57,554 nucleotides of DNA from Lachnospiraceae bacterium (GTDB lineage: Bacteria; Bacillota; Clostridia; Lachnospirales; Lachnospiraceae). The stretch is taken from contig JAEEGT010000163.1 in assembly GCA_016280465.1 (NCBI GenBank), positions 1 to 57,554 of the forward strand, read 5' to 3'. The notes below the pieces were generated by a model. The model searched no databases. It saw only the letters and a list, made by a program, of their open reading frames with translations, and had not been told where the DNA came from. Shown piece by piece: positions 11,025 to 19,173 of this stretch; position 1 is the first letter of the stretch, and every line of letters begins with the position of its first letter. Both the position numbers and the translations under genes were made by a program.

Positions 11025-11054
11025 ATTTTAGCACACTAAAGTGTGAATATGCAA
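11025..11054 (-). promoter_or_regulatory. Putative promoter of ilvB1 operon with an internal palindrome
   Basis: TTGCAT (11049-11054) and TAAAAT (11025-11030) are 18 bases apart on the minus strand, about 40 bases before the ilvB1 start. The spacer carries the palindrome CACACT-AA-AGTGTG (11032-11045), a candidate operator. The leader is too short for a T-box. Confidence 0.5.
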
Positions 11055-11069
11055 TACTTATGCATAAAG

Positions 11070-11098
11070 TTGATTTTATATGTCAAATGTGGTATCTT
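11070..11098 (+). promoter_or_regulatory. Putative promoter of the lipoprotein gene
   Basis: TTGATT (11070-11075) and TATCTT (11093-11098) are separated by 17 bases. They lie about 40 bases before the lipoprotein start and are divergent from the ilvB1 promoter. Confidence 0.45.
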
Positions 11099-11138
11099 AT
11101 GTGTTGTTGTTTACTTAATAATACAGGAAGGCATTACA

Positions 11139-11600
11139 ATGAAAAAGACAATCATAATACTGCTTGCGGGTGTGCTCCTTCTCATGGGTTGCGGCAAGCC
11201 CAAGCAGGACACCAAAGCACTCAAAGAATATGAACAGAGCATGACAACCTTCTTTAACGACCTTGTGAAGATCGATCAGGAAATCAATTCCATCGATCCC
11301 GAAAGCGACACTTCCATAAGCGAGCTTTTTAAAGAATTCGATGCTCTTCAGACAAAATTCGAATATCTTGCCGAAGTTCCCGTTCCCAAGGATCTTATCT
11401 ACTGGGAATCCATCACCTCTCTTGCTGCCGAGGGCAAGGATTATATGGTCCAGGCCAATGACTATTTCAAACAGTCCTTTACCGAAACCTCATACAATCC
11501 CAATTATCTCGAGGCTGCCATGGAGAGTTATCGAAGAGCCAACAAACGTGTACAGTACATAATCAGTCTTATACACGGCGTTGTACCTCAGGATGCCTGA
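11139..11600 (+). CDS. Small lipoprotein of unknown function
   Basis: 153 aa starting MKKT. The open frame extends 32 codons upstream, but this ATG has AGGAAGG before it and gives a proper lipoprotein signal: two Lys, a hydrophobic core and the lipobox LLMGC, with Cys at residue 18. The mature part is hydrophilic, acidic and mainly helical, with no domain I recognise. It may form an extracytoplasmic coiled-coil or helical bundle. The gene is monocistronic, divergent from ilvB1, and ends at a shared terminator. It is probably surface-anchored by Lgt/Lsp processing; the role is unknown. Confidence 0.85.
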   Translation: MKKTIIILLAGVLLLMGCGKPKQDTKALKEYEQSMTTFFNDLVKIDQEINSIDPESDTSISELFKEFDALQTKFEYLAEVPVPKDLIYWESITSLAAEGKDYMVQANDYFKQSFTETSYNPNYLEAAMESYRRANKRVQYIISLIHGVVPQDA

Positions 11601-11616
11601 TATTCCTTTCAAGACA

Positions 11617-11646
11617 AAGAAAAACTCCGCATTGCGGAGTTTTTTT
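11617..11646. terminator. Bidirectional intrinsic terminator
   Basis: AAACTCCGC (11622-11630) and GCGGAGTTT (11634-11642) form a 9-bp stem with a three-base loop and seven T (11640-11646) for the plus strand. An A-rich stretch on the other side lets it also end the minus-strand operon that stops at 11675. Confidence 0.88.
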
Positions 11647-11674
11647 GTTACAGATAATCTTATGAAAAAGGTCC

Positions 11675-12271
11675 TCAGCCCTCGTAGGCAAGTATCTCCT
11701 TAATATCCCGGTCTTCCAGCACGATCTCCGATAGATTTCTGAATACAAAGACTTTGAGCATATCATTGTAGTCCACGTGCTTTACGGGACACATGATAGC
11801 CTTTAAGGTGGCCGAATGTGAAACCACGAGGATATCTTCGGCATCAGGATTTTCTTCCACGATCTCCTTAAGATCCTTCAATACCAGCAAAGACTTATGG
11901 TAATAGGATTCTCCTTCCGGCGGAGCCGCCTTTTTTCTGTGAGTGTTCCAGTAATGATATTCCGAAGGGAAACGCTCTTCCACCTCAGCCCAGCTCAAGC
12001 CTTCAAATTTTCCGAAACAAAGTTCGGAAAGATTTTCTTTTACCTTAATGGGAATATTAAGTTCCCGGGCCAATATCTCACCGGTCTCGTAAGCTCGTTT
12101 CAAAGGGCTTGAATATACTACGGAAAAAGAATAATCGCTGTTTTTGAGCCTGTCCGCCAGTTCCCCCGCACTTTTCATCCCGTTTTCGTTAAGGGAAATA
12201 TCAGTAACGCCCTGGATCTTGCCTCGTCTGTTCCAGTCCGTTTCTCCGTGTCTTATAAGTACAAGTCTCAT
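11675..12271 (-). CDS. Histidine phosphatase (phosphoglycerate mutase) family protein
   Basis: 198 aa. The catalytic RHG motif is at the N-terminus (LIRHGETDWN) and the second His is in VVSHSATLKA. Such short broad-specificity members include CobC, GpmB/PhoE-like and other phosphatases; the exact substrate cannot be read from sequence. The start ATG overlaps the stop of the preceding hexapeptide gene (ATGA), so translation is probably coupled. It is the last gene of the argH-to-here operon. Confidence 0.88.
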   Translation of the reverse strand: MRLVLIRHGETDWNRRGKIQGVTDISLNENGMKSAGELADRLKNSDYSFSVVYSSPLKRAYETGEILARELNIPIKVKENLSELCFGKFEGLSWAEVEERFPSEYHYWNTHRKKAAPPEGESYYHKSLLVLKDLKEIVEENPDAEDILVVSHSATLKAIMCPVKHVDYNDMLKVFVFRNLSEIVLEDRDIKEILAYEG

Positions 12272-12942
12272 CGATCTTCTTTTTTCCTGACCACTTCACC
12301 GTTATTTTTATGGATACTGTTTTCGGGAATGACTCCGCGAACACAGGAGGTGGGATAAACATTGGAGCACTTGCCGATAACGGTTCCGGGATTCAAAACA
12401 CTGTTACAGCCGACTTCCACATTGTCTCCCAGCATTGCGCCGAACTTCTTAAGGCCGGTCTCAATGTCGGTACCTTCATTGTGGACAACAACGAGACGCT
12501 TGTCGCTCTTTACATTGGAGGTAATGGAGCCTGCGCCCATATGAGACTTAAATCCAAGGATGGAATCACCTACATAGTTGTAATGAGGTACCTGCACCTT
12601 GTTAAAAAGAATGACATTCTTAAGCTCGGTGGAGTTACCCACAACGCAGCCGGCACCGACCAAAGCGGAACCTCTGACAAAAGCACATTGTCTGACTTCC
12701 GTATCGGGACCGATAATGCAGGGACCGCCGATATAAGCGGAATCAAATACCTTGGCGGTCTTATGGATCCAGACATCCTCTCCTCTTTTGATGTATTCAT
12801 CCTCCGAAAGGGTCTTTCCAAGTTCAAGGATAAACTCCTTAATATGAGGAAGCACCTCCCAGGGATATTCATACTTTGAAAGAAGGGGCGCAGCCGCTGT
12901 TTCTTCCAAAGTGTAGAGATCTTTGATCTTAATGTCTGCCAT
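12268..12942 (-). CDS. Left-handed beta-helix (hexapeptide) protein, GlmU C-terminal-like
   Basis: 224 aa. After an N-terminal helical part (1-50), hexapeptide repeats such as IGGPCIIGP and VEVGCNSVLNPGTVIG form a left-handed beta-helix like the acetyltransferase half of GlmU. There is no nucleotidyltransferase domain. Relatives are annotated as UDP-GlcNAc pyrophosphorylase-related proteins. The segment VKSDKRLVVVHNEGTDIETG resembles the GlmU active-site region, so sugar-nucleotide acetylation is possible but unproved. It overlaps topB by one base (TGATG) and the phosphatase gene by four, which indicates tight coupling. Confidence 0.8.
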   Translation of the reverse strand: MADIKIKDLYTLEETAAAPLLSKYEYPWEVLPHIKEFILELGKTLSEDEYIKRGEDVWIHKTAKVFDSAYIGGPCIIGPDTEVRQCAFVRGSALVGAGCVVGNSTELKNVILFNKVQVPHYNYVGDSILGFKSHMGAGSITSNVKSDKRLVVVHNEGTDIETGLKKFGAMLGDNVEVGCNSVLNPGTVIGKCSNVYPTSCVRGVIPENSIHKNNGEVVRKKEDR

Positions 12943-14957
12943 CAGTTTTTCTCCTTATAAAATTTTGCCACATAGGCATAGTCGTTACGCAGATTGGAAA
13001 GCCGGTTCGTATCTCTCACTTCATTGGTGTTTTTCGATACAAATGCATCCAGTTTTTCCATGTATACATCCGGAGATATCTCTCCGTTGGCTACCTGAGT
13101 AAGCCCCAGTTCCCAGCTTGCGGTAAGTTTGGGGCGAAGAAGCTGGGGAATGCTTCTTTTGACAACACAGTATATCATCTCTCCCATGAGAGTGGGGGTC
13201 AGGATCTGTGTCTTTTTGTTTAATTTGATATATTCGATGGTAATGAGCTTTTTAAGTATCTCGGCCCTGGTGGCACTTGTGCCGATACCGCTTGACTTAA
13301 TCTGTGCTCTGAGATCCTCATCATCGATAAGCTGTCCCGCATTTTCCATGGCAAGGATGATGGAACCGGAATTATAGCGCTTGGGCGGCGATGTCTTTCC
13401 TTCCTTGATCTCAAAGCCGGAAAGCTTAAGGACATTCCCTTTTTTGAGCATACATAGTTTTTCAAGAGTCTCTTTGGAAAGTTTTGCATCCTCGGAGTCC
13501 TTGTCATCCTTTTCTTCCGTATCCTTTTTACCCGCAAAAGAATAATTCATTGCGGAAAGATAACCTTCTTTTTCCAAAGCCCTGAAAGAATAAAAGAATC
13601 TCTCTCCCTCGGTCTCAAGCACCAAAGACAGCTTAACATACTGGGCGGGAGGAAGAAAAATTGCTATGAACCTTCTGGCAATAACCTCATATACTCTGGC
13701 TGCCACATCCTTAAGTCCGTTAAGATTATTAAGGCCCTGGCCGGTGGGGATTATGGCATAGTGGTCCGTGATCTGCTTATCATTCACATATTTGGACTTT
13801 TCAAGGCCTTTGTAGGCTTCTTTCTCAATTAAAAACTTTGCAAAGCCCCCCAAGGGACCATAATCCTTAAGTCCGCGGATGTTCTTGTGGATCTCCTTGG
13901 CCACTGCGGTAGAAAGAACACGGGCATCGGTACGGGGATAAGTAACAAGCTTCTTTTCGTAGAGTTCCTGCACAATGGCAAGAGTCTCATCGGGACTTAT
14001 CTTGAAGAGTTTTGAACATTCATTCTGAAGTTCCGCTAGGTTAAAAAGAAGGGGCGGATTCTTGGTCTCTTTTTTCTTTTCCACCGATACCACGGTGGCG
14101 CTTGTATCATCGCCTTTGTCAACAAGGGCAATGAGTTCTTTGGCGTCCTCTTCTTTGTTAAAGCCGTTTTCTTTGTAAAGTTTGGGAGAATTGTAATAAC
14201 GGCTGCCTTCACATACACGCCACTCGCCGGTGACCTTGGAATCATCGGCTACGAAGGAAGAAAGGACACGATAAAAGGGAGTTTCCGTGAAATTCCGGAT
14301 CTCAAATTCCCTGTCCACGATCATACCGAGAACACAGGTCATCACGCGGCCCACGGAAATAACGGCCTTGTCCTTCTTAAGGAAATCCTTTACGGAATAA
14401 GCATATTTAAGGGTAAGGGCTCTGGAAAAGTTGATTCCCATAAGGTAATCCTCTTTGGCCCTTAAATAGGCGGAAGCACAAAGGTTGTCATACTCCGACA
14501 GATCCTTTGCTTCCCTGATGCCGCGGTTGATCTCTTCAACGGTCTGGGAATCTATCCAGACACGTTTCTTGACCTTTTTGTCTCCCACTCCCGCCTGTGT
14601 ATCCACTAAACGATATATGTATTCTCCTTCACGCCCGGAGTCTGTGCAGACATATATGGTGTCCACATCGTCTCTGGTAAGAAGCTTTTTTACGATCTCA
14701 AACTGTTTCTTTACGGAAGGGATAACCTCGTATTTAAACTCCGAGGGGATAAAAGGCAGGGTATCAAAGGACCACCGCTTGTATTTCTCATCGTATACTT
14801 CAGGATAGCTCATGGTTATCAGATGCCCTACGCACCAGGTAACGACAGCTGTGTCACATTCCATGTAGCCGTCCATCGATTTCATATTCAGTTGCAAAGC
14901 GTTGGCAAATTCTCTGGCAACGCTGGGCTTTTCGGCTATAAACAGGTTTTTACCCAT
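12942..14957 (-). CDS. topB: DNA topoisomerase III-type (type IA)
   Basis: 671 aa. The catalytic Glu is in FIAEKPSVAR (residue 9), the TOPRIM segment is TDSGREGEYIYRLV (106-118), and the active-site Tyr is Tyr340 in YPRTD. No C-terminal zinc fingers are present, as in many TopB proteins. It relaxes negatively supercoiled DNA and decatenates intermediates through single-strand passage. Oddly, the DxD of TOPRIM reads D-S-G (106-108) instead of the usual D-x-D; the following Glu110 is kept. The gene starts three bases after the ATPase gene stop. Given full length and an intact Tyr, I expect an active subfamily variant. Confidence 0.9.
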   Translation of the reverse strand: MGKNLFIAEKPSVAREFANALQLNMKSMDGYMECDTAVVTWCVGHLITMSYPEVYDEKYKRWSFDTLPFIPSEFKYEVIPSVKKQFEIVKKLLTRDDVDTIYVCTDSGREGEYIYRLVDTQAGVGDKKVKKRVWIDSQTVEEINRGIREAKDLSEYDNLCASAYLRAKEDYLMGINFSRALTLKYAYSVKDFLKKDKAVISVGRVMTCVLGMIVDREFEIRNFTETPFYRVLSSFVADDSKVTGEWRVCEGSRYYNSPKLYKENGFNKEEDAKELIALVDKGDDTSATVVSVEKKKETKNPPLLFNLAELQNECSKLFKISPDETLAIVQELYEKKLVTYPRTDARVLSTAVAKEIHKNIRGLKDYGPLGGFAKFLIEKEAYKGLEKSKYVNDKQITDHYAIIPTGQGLNNLNGLKDVAARVYEVIARRFIAIFLPPAQYVKLSLVLETEGERFFYSFRALEKEGYLSAMNYSFAGKKDTEEKDDKDSEDAKLSKETLEKLCMLKKGNVLKLSGFEIKEGKTSPPKRYNSGSIILAMENAGQLIDDEDLRAQIKSSGIGTSATRAEILKKLITIEYIKLNKKTQILTPTLMGEMIYCVVKRSIPQLLRPKLTASWELGLTQVANGEISPDVYMEKLDAFVSKNTNEVRDTNRLSNLRNDYAYVAKFYKEKN

Positions 14958-14960
14958 ATT

Positions 14961-16325
14961 CTATATTCTGTCCAATAATACAAGTTTTAAATTTTTCCCG
15001 ACTTTGGCTTCAAGGGTTATCTTTTCGTCAAAACGCATGCCCGCAAAAAGATAAACGTTGTCGGGGGATATCTTTGCTTTGGATGCAAGCATCAAAAGTC
15101 TCTCATAGTCATCGTAGGTGACCATGGGTTTATCGTAGATGCACATTGCTATCAGGTTCTTACCGGAATTGTCGGAAGCCACCACATCGATGGTGCCAAG
15201 TTTCCCGTACCAGACGCCGTATTTTTCGGCACGGATGGGAAGCCTGTTTCGATCGTTAAGACCCTTTAGATAATCGGAGCAGATCTCCTTGAAATACTTG
15301 CCCGCATACTGCTTAAGCCCCGGAAGTATCCGCAAAGCATAGAATTCCTCGGGGGATTCAGTATCCATCAGACTCGAATTCTTAAAAAGAAAAGTAAACC
15401 AGAAATCAAGAAAATGTACGGAAATATCGTAAAGTCCCTTCTGGGCGTTGTCCCGCCCTTCCGAATCAACGGAAAAGACCTTGTTTACAAAATCAAGCTC
15501 CATAAGGTTCTTGATATATACGCTGATCTTAGCTCTGGAAAAGCCGGTGTGCTCATGAAGATCGTTAAGTTTGTTCTTCCCTTCGGACAATGCGGAAAGA
15601 ATGGTGTTATAGACTCCCGTCTCACGAAGTTCGCCCTCTATCAGGGAATTTGCAACGTTATGAAGGGGACCGCTCTTATCAAGGATGTTCTTTACGATAT
15701 TGTCCTTAACAGACTGCTTTTCATCAAACATCCTCCAAAGGCCGGGATATCCGCCAAGCACCGAATAACAAAGGGCACAGTCCTCATTGGTATAAAGAGA
15801 AAAATACTCCCTTAAATGCCTGAAGTTCAAGGGCTTGATCTTTAAAAAGCCGGAAAGTTCAAAGGCCGCTTCGCCGATCTTTTCTACCATGGAATTTTCC
15901 ACGAAGCTTACGGAAGAAGAACAAAGTATCACAAAGACATCCTGGCGGTTCAAGCCGGAATGTACATAAGAAACCAGTTTGTCCATAAAATCGGGACAAT
16001 TCTTGATTATATTCTGAAATTCATCGATGACTATGACCTTTTTCTGGGTGTGCTTCTGACTGAAGCAGGCAAAGATATCGGAATACTCCGGGTATTTCAA
16101 AGTCTTGATCCCGAGGGACGCAAAGAAAAGTCCGAAACGATATCGTTGTTCTTTTTCCGAAACAGGCTCGGCTCTGTAATAAAAGCCCGGTTTATCGGAC
16201 ATAAATTCATTGAGCAGAGCAGTCTTACCCACATATTTCTGGCCGTAAAGCACAACAATCTGACTCTTGTCACGCTCGTAATAGGTGGCAAGCTGATTTA
16301 ATTCGTTATTTCTGCCGATAAGCAT
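14961..16325 (-). CDS. AAA-type ATPase with C-terminal DUF234-like domain
   Basis: 454 aa. Walker A is GQKYVGKTA near residues 29-37 and Walker B is KVIVIDEFQNI. A winged-helix region follows (LNDLHEHTGFSRAKISVYIKN), then a C-terminal DUF234-like fold with YGVWYGKLGTIDVV, which in relatives resembles a PD-(D/E)XK nuclease core. These archaeal-type STAND-like ATPases are widespread, often mobile, and of unknown function. Here the gene sits within an operon between the EAL gene and topB (gaps of 15 and 3 bases), so it is part of a stable unit rather than an isolated cargo gene. Confidence 0.82.
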   Translation of the reverse strand: MLIGRNNELNQLATYYERDKSQIVVLYGQKYVGKTALLNEFMSDKPGFYYRAEPVSEKEQRYRFGLFFASLGIKTLKYPEYSDIFACFSQKHTQKKVIVIDEFQNIIKNCPDFMDKLVSYVHSGLNRQDVFVILCSSSVSFVENSMVEKIGEAAFELSGFLKIKPLNFRHLREYFSLYTNEDCALCYSVLGGYPGLWRMFDEKQSVKDNIVKNILDKSGPLHNVANSLIEGELRETGVYNTILSALSEGKNKLNDLHEHTGFSRAKISVYIKNLMELDFVNKVFSVDSEGRDNAQKGLYDISVHFLDFWFTFLFKNSSLMDTESPEEFYALRILPGLKQYAGKYFKEICSDYLKGLNDRNRLPIRAEKYGVWYGKLGTIDVVASDNSGKNLIAMCIYDKPMVTYDDYERLLMLASKAKISPDNVYLFAGMRFDEKITLEAKVGKNLKLVLLDRI

Positions 16326-16340
16326 ATATAACCCCGCAGT

Positions 16341-18062
16341 TTAAATTGTCCTTAAAAGTATCTCCTGAATTCCCGATTCATCCATGGGCTTTCCAAGATA
16401 AAAGCCCTGGATCAGATCGCAGGATATTTCCTTGAGATAATCAAGCTGTTCTTCGCTCTCAACACCTTCGGCCACAGTGGAAAAACCAAGGCGCTTAGAC
16501 ATATTAACGATAGATTCCGTAATGACCCTGGCGGCCTCATCGGTGGAGATATTGTCTATAAAAGACTTGTCGATCTTTAAGGTATCGATGGGAAGGCCTC
16601 TTAAATAGGACAAAGAAGAAAAGCCGGTGCCGAAATCGTCCAAAGACACCTTGATGCCGTAATCTCTCAGTTCATACATTTTCTGGATGACCATCTTGAA
16701 ATCTTCGATGAGAACGGATTCGGTTATCTCAAGTTCCAGTTCCTCGGGATCCATTCCGTAACGCTTTACGGTATCAAGGATCTTGGGAACAAAGTCCGCG
16801 CGATTGTACTGAATGGAAGAAATATTTATGGAAAGGATGATATTGCAGTCAAATCTCTTCTTCCATGCCGCATGGGTCTTTATACTCTCTTCCAGCACAA
16901 AATCGCCGATGGAGATTATGGTGCCGTTCTTTTCCGAAAGAGGGATGAACACCGAAGGACTTATCATGGACCCATCCCGGTCACGCCACCTGACAAGGGC
17001 TTCCACACCTCTTAAGCGCTTGGAATCAGCATAGTACTGAGGCTGATAATTTAAAAAGAAATTGCTTTCGTGAACCGCTTCTTTCAGTTTGTTTTCAATC
17101 TCGACATCACGAAGGAAACTGTCAAGCATTCCGGAATTGAAATACTTGATATTGTTCTTGCCCGCATCCTTAGCCTTAAGCATTGCGATCTCGGCACAAT
17201 TGATCAGGGAAAGTGCGTTGTCATTGGCTTCAGGATACTCCGCAACGCCTGCAGATACACTGACAGATACCTCGGTCCTGTCGGAAAGTTTTATGGGAAC
17301 TGAAAGAAAACCGCGTACCGAACCGTAGATCTCATCCACACTTCTGGAGCCTACGGGGTCGTAAACGGCTATACAGAAAATATCACTGTCAAATCTGGCA
17401 GCGATGACATTGTTGTTTTCAAGCGTTTTGATATAAAGACCGATATTCTGGATAACCTCATCCCCGACAACAATGCCCCTGGCATCGCTTATCTTATGAA
17501 AGTCGTCAACATCCAGAAGGATCACGCTGACAACGGCTCTCTCAACATCGGCTCTTTCAACAAATTCTTTGAGTTTGGAGATAAAATGATTCCTGTTATG
17601 AAGGCCTGTAAGAAGGTCAAAATAAGCCATGTACTTAAGGTCTTCCTGACGGTTCTTTATAGCAGTCACATCATTTAAGCAAATGAGTTTTTCGGATAAA
17701 AGACCCGTTTCGTCCATGTGTACCAGGACTTCGACCCCGATCCATGTCTTTTTGTCAGAGAATAACAGGTCTGCCCTGTCGGAAAAATGATTTTCTTTTT
17801 CAGGGAAAAGAAGGGTTCTTAACTCACTCTCTCCCGATTCGTCAAATATTTCCGAAAGGCGCGAAAGATCGGAGGCGTCAGTTAACCTGAAGTCTCCGAA
17901 ATTCTCCCACTTGCCGATCTGTTTTATTGAATTGGTAACGTAATTAATGTACAAAAATGCTCTTTGGGATCCTTCGCAGATCATATTGTACATCTTTTCG
18001 TTACCAGTAAGTTTTTGGTTCATTGCCGTAAGCAAATCAACCTGATAACGCAAATCATCCAT
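16341..18062 (-). CDS. Cyclic-di-GMP phosphodiesterase with degenerate GGDEF and intact EAL domain
   Basis: 573 aa without membrane segments. The N-terminal 140 residues look PAS-like. The GGDEF domain (about 145-310) reads RFDSDIF at residues 223-229 in place of RxGGDEF, so cyclase activity should be lost. The EAL domain (about 325-573) keeps EALVRW (354), the NIS Asn, DDFGTG (475-480), LKIDK and EGVE, so it should hydrolyse c-di-GMP to pGpG. The dead GGDEF may act as a GTP sensor, as known for such pairs. It lies 18 bases after asd inside an amino acid biosynthesis operon. Confidence 0.92.
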   Translation of the reverse strand: MDDLRYQVDLLTAMNQKLTGNEKMYNMICEGSQRAFLYINYVTNSIKQIGKWENFGDFRLTDASDLSRLSEIFDESGESELRTLLFPEKENHFSDRADLLFSDKKTWIGVEVLVHMDETGLLSEKLICLNDVTAIKNRQEDLKYMAYFDLLTGLHNRNHFISKLKEFVERADVERAVVSVILLDVDDFHKISDARGIVVGDEVIQNIGLYIKTLENNNVIAARFDSDIFCIAVYDPVGSRSVDEIYGSVRGFLSVPIKLSDRTEVSVSVSAGVAEYPEANDNALSLINCAEIAMLKAKDAGKNNIKYFNSGMLDSFLRDVEIENKLKEAVHESNFFLNYQPQYYADSKRLRGVEALVRWRDRDGSMISPSVFIPLSEKNGTIISIGDFVLEESIKTHAAWKKRFDCNIILSINISSIQYNRADFVPKILDTVKRYGMDPEELELEITESVLIEDFKMVIQKMYELRDYGIKVSLDDFGTGFSSLSYLRGLPIDTLKIDKSFIDNISTDEAARVITESIVNMSKRLGFSTVAEGVESEEQLDYLKEISCDLIQGFYLGKPMDESGIQEILLRTI

Positions 18063-18080
18063 AAAAGAAATATGCCCTTC

Positions 18081-19169
18081 TTAAGCCTTGGCTGTAATAT
18101 ATCCTTTGGCTTTTAAAAGTTCGGCGCAAAGAACCGCACCCCCTGCGGCACCCCTGACCGTATTGTGGGAAAGTCCCACAAACTTGAAGTCGTAAACGCT
18201 GTCTTCGCGAAGACGACCGATAGATACGCCCATACCCTTCTCATAGTCCACATCAAGCTTTACCTGGGGACGGTTATCCTCGGTAAGATACTGAATGAAC
18301 TGCTTGGGAGCGCTGGGAAGAGAAAGCTCCTGAGGAGCACCCTTGGCAGTAACCAGTTTTTCGATAAGCTGTTCCTTAGTGGGCTTCTTGCGGAACTTAA
18401 CGAATACGGATGCGGTATGACCGTTCAATACGGGAACTCTGATGCACTGAGAGGTGATCAGGAGATCTTTCTTAAGCTCGATCTCGCCATCCTTAAGGGT
18501 TCCGAGAACACGCAAAGGTTCTTTTTCACTCTTTTCTTCTTCGCCGCCGATGTAAGGGATTATATTTTCAACCATCTCGGGCCAGTCTTTGAAAGTCTTG
18601 CCGGCGCCTGAGATCGCCTGATAGGTGGAAGCAACGACTTCGTAGGGCTCAAACTCGCTCCATGCCCAGAGACAGGGAGTATAGCTCTGAATGCTGCAGT
18701 TGGGCTTAACGGCGATAAAGCCTCTCTTTGTTCCGAGTCTCTTCTTCTGGGTCTCGATAAGTTCTGCGTGATCCGCATTGATCTCGGGAACGATCATGGG
18801 AACATCCTTGGTCCATCTGTGTGCGGAGTTGTTGGAAACCACGGGAGTCTCAGTCTTTGCATAAGCTTCCTCGATGGCCTTGATCTCTTCTTTGGTCATA
18901 TCAACTGCGCTGAAGCAGAAATCTACTTCGGAAGCTACCTTTTCAACTTCGGTAACGTCTTTGACAACAATCTTCTTAACGGCTTCGGGCATGGGAGTGT
19001 CCATCTTCCATCTTCCGCCGACTGCCTCCTCATAGGTCTTTCCTGCGGATCTGGGGCTTGCCGCAATGGTAGTCACTTCAAACCAGGGATGGTTTTCAAG
19101 GAGAGAGATAAACCTCTGACCAACCATTCCCGTTCCGCCCAAAATGCCGACTCTTAACTTCTTTTCCAT
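18081..19169 (-). CDS. asd: Aspartate-semialdehyde dehydrogenase, archaeal/fungal type
   Basis: 362 aa from the ATG at 19169, preceded by GAGGTG. The frame stays open 17 codons upstream, but that would overlap argH. The NADP motif GILGGTGMVGQRF opens the protein, and the catalytic Cys is in KPNCSIQSY. It reduces aspartyl phosphate to the semialdehyde that feeds lysine/diaminopimelate, threonine and methionine. Sequence style (ASPRSAGKTYEEAVGG) places it in the archaeal/yeast ASADH group found in many Clostridia. It starts four bases after the argH stop. Confidence 0.95.
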   Translation of the reverse strand: MEKKLRVGILGGTGMVGQRFISLLENHPWFEVTTIAASPRSAGKTYEEAVGGRWKMDTPMPEAVKKIVVKDVTEVEKVASEVDFCFSAVDMTKEEIKAIEEAYAKTETPVVSNNSAHRWTKDVPMIVPEINADHAELIETQKKRLGTKRGFIAVKPNCSIQSYTPCLWAWSEFEPYEVVASTYQAISGAGKTFKDWPEMVENIIPYIGGEEEKSEKEPLRVLGTLKDGEIELKKDLLITSQCIRVPVLNGHTASVFVKFRKKPTKEQLIEKLVTAKGAPQELSLPSAPKQFIQYLTEDNRPQVKLDVDYEKGMGVSIGRLREDSVYDFKFVGLSHNTVRGAAGGAVLCAELLKAKGYITAKA

Positions 19170-19173
19170 CTCT

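Noticed and set aside
14961-16325. DUF234 ATPase as a mobile or defence island cargo gene
   Set aside because: It is tightly packed in an operon with three- and fifteen-base gaps, without repeats, integrases or composition change around it.
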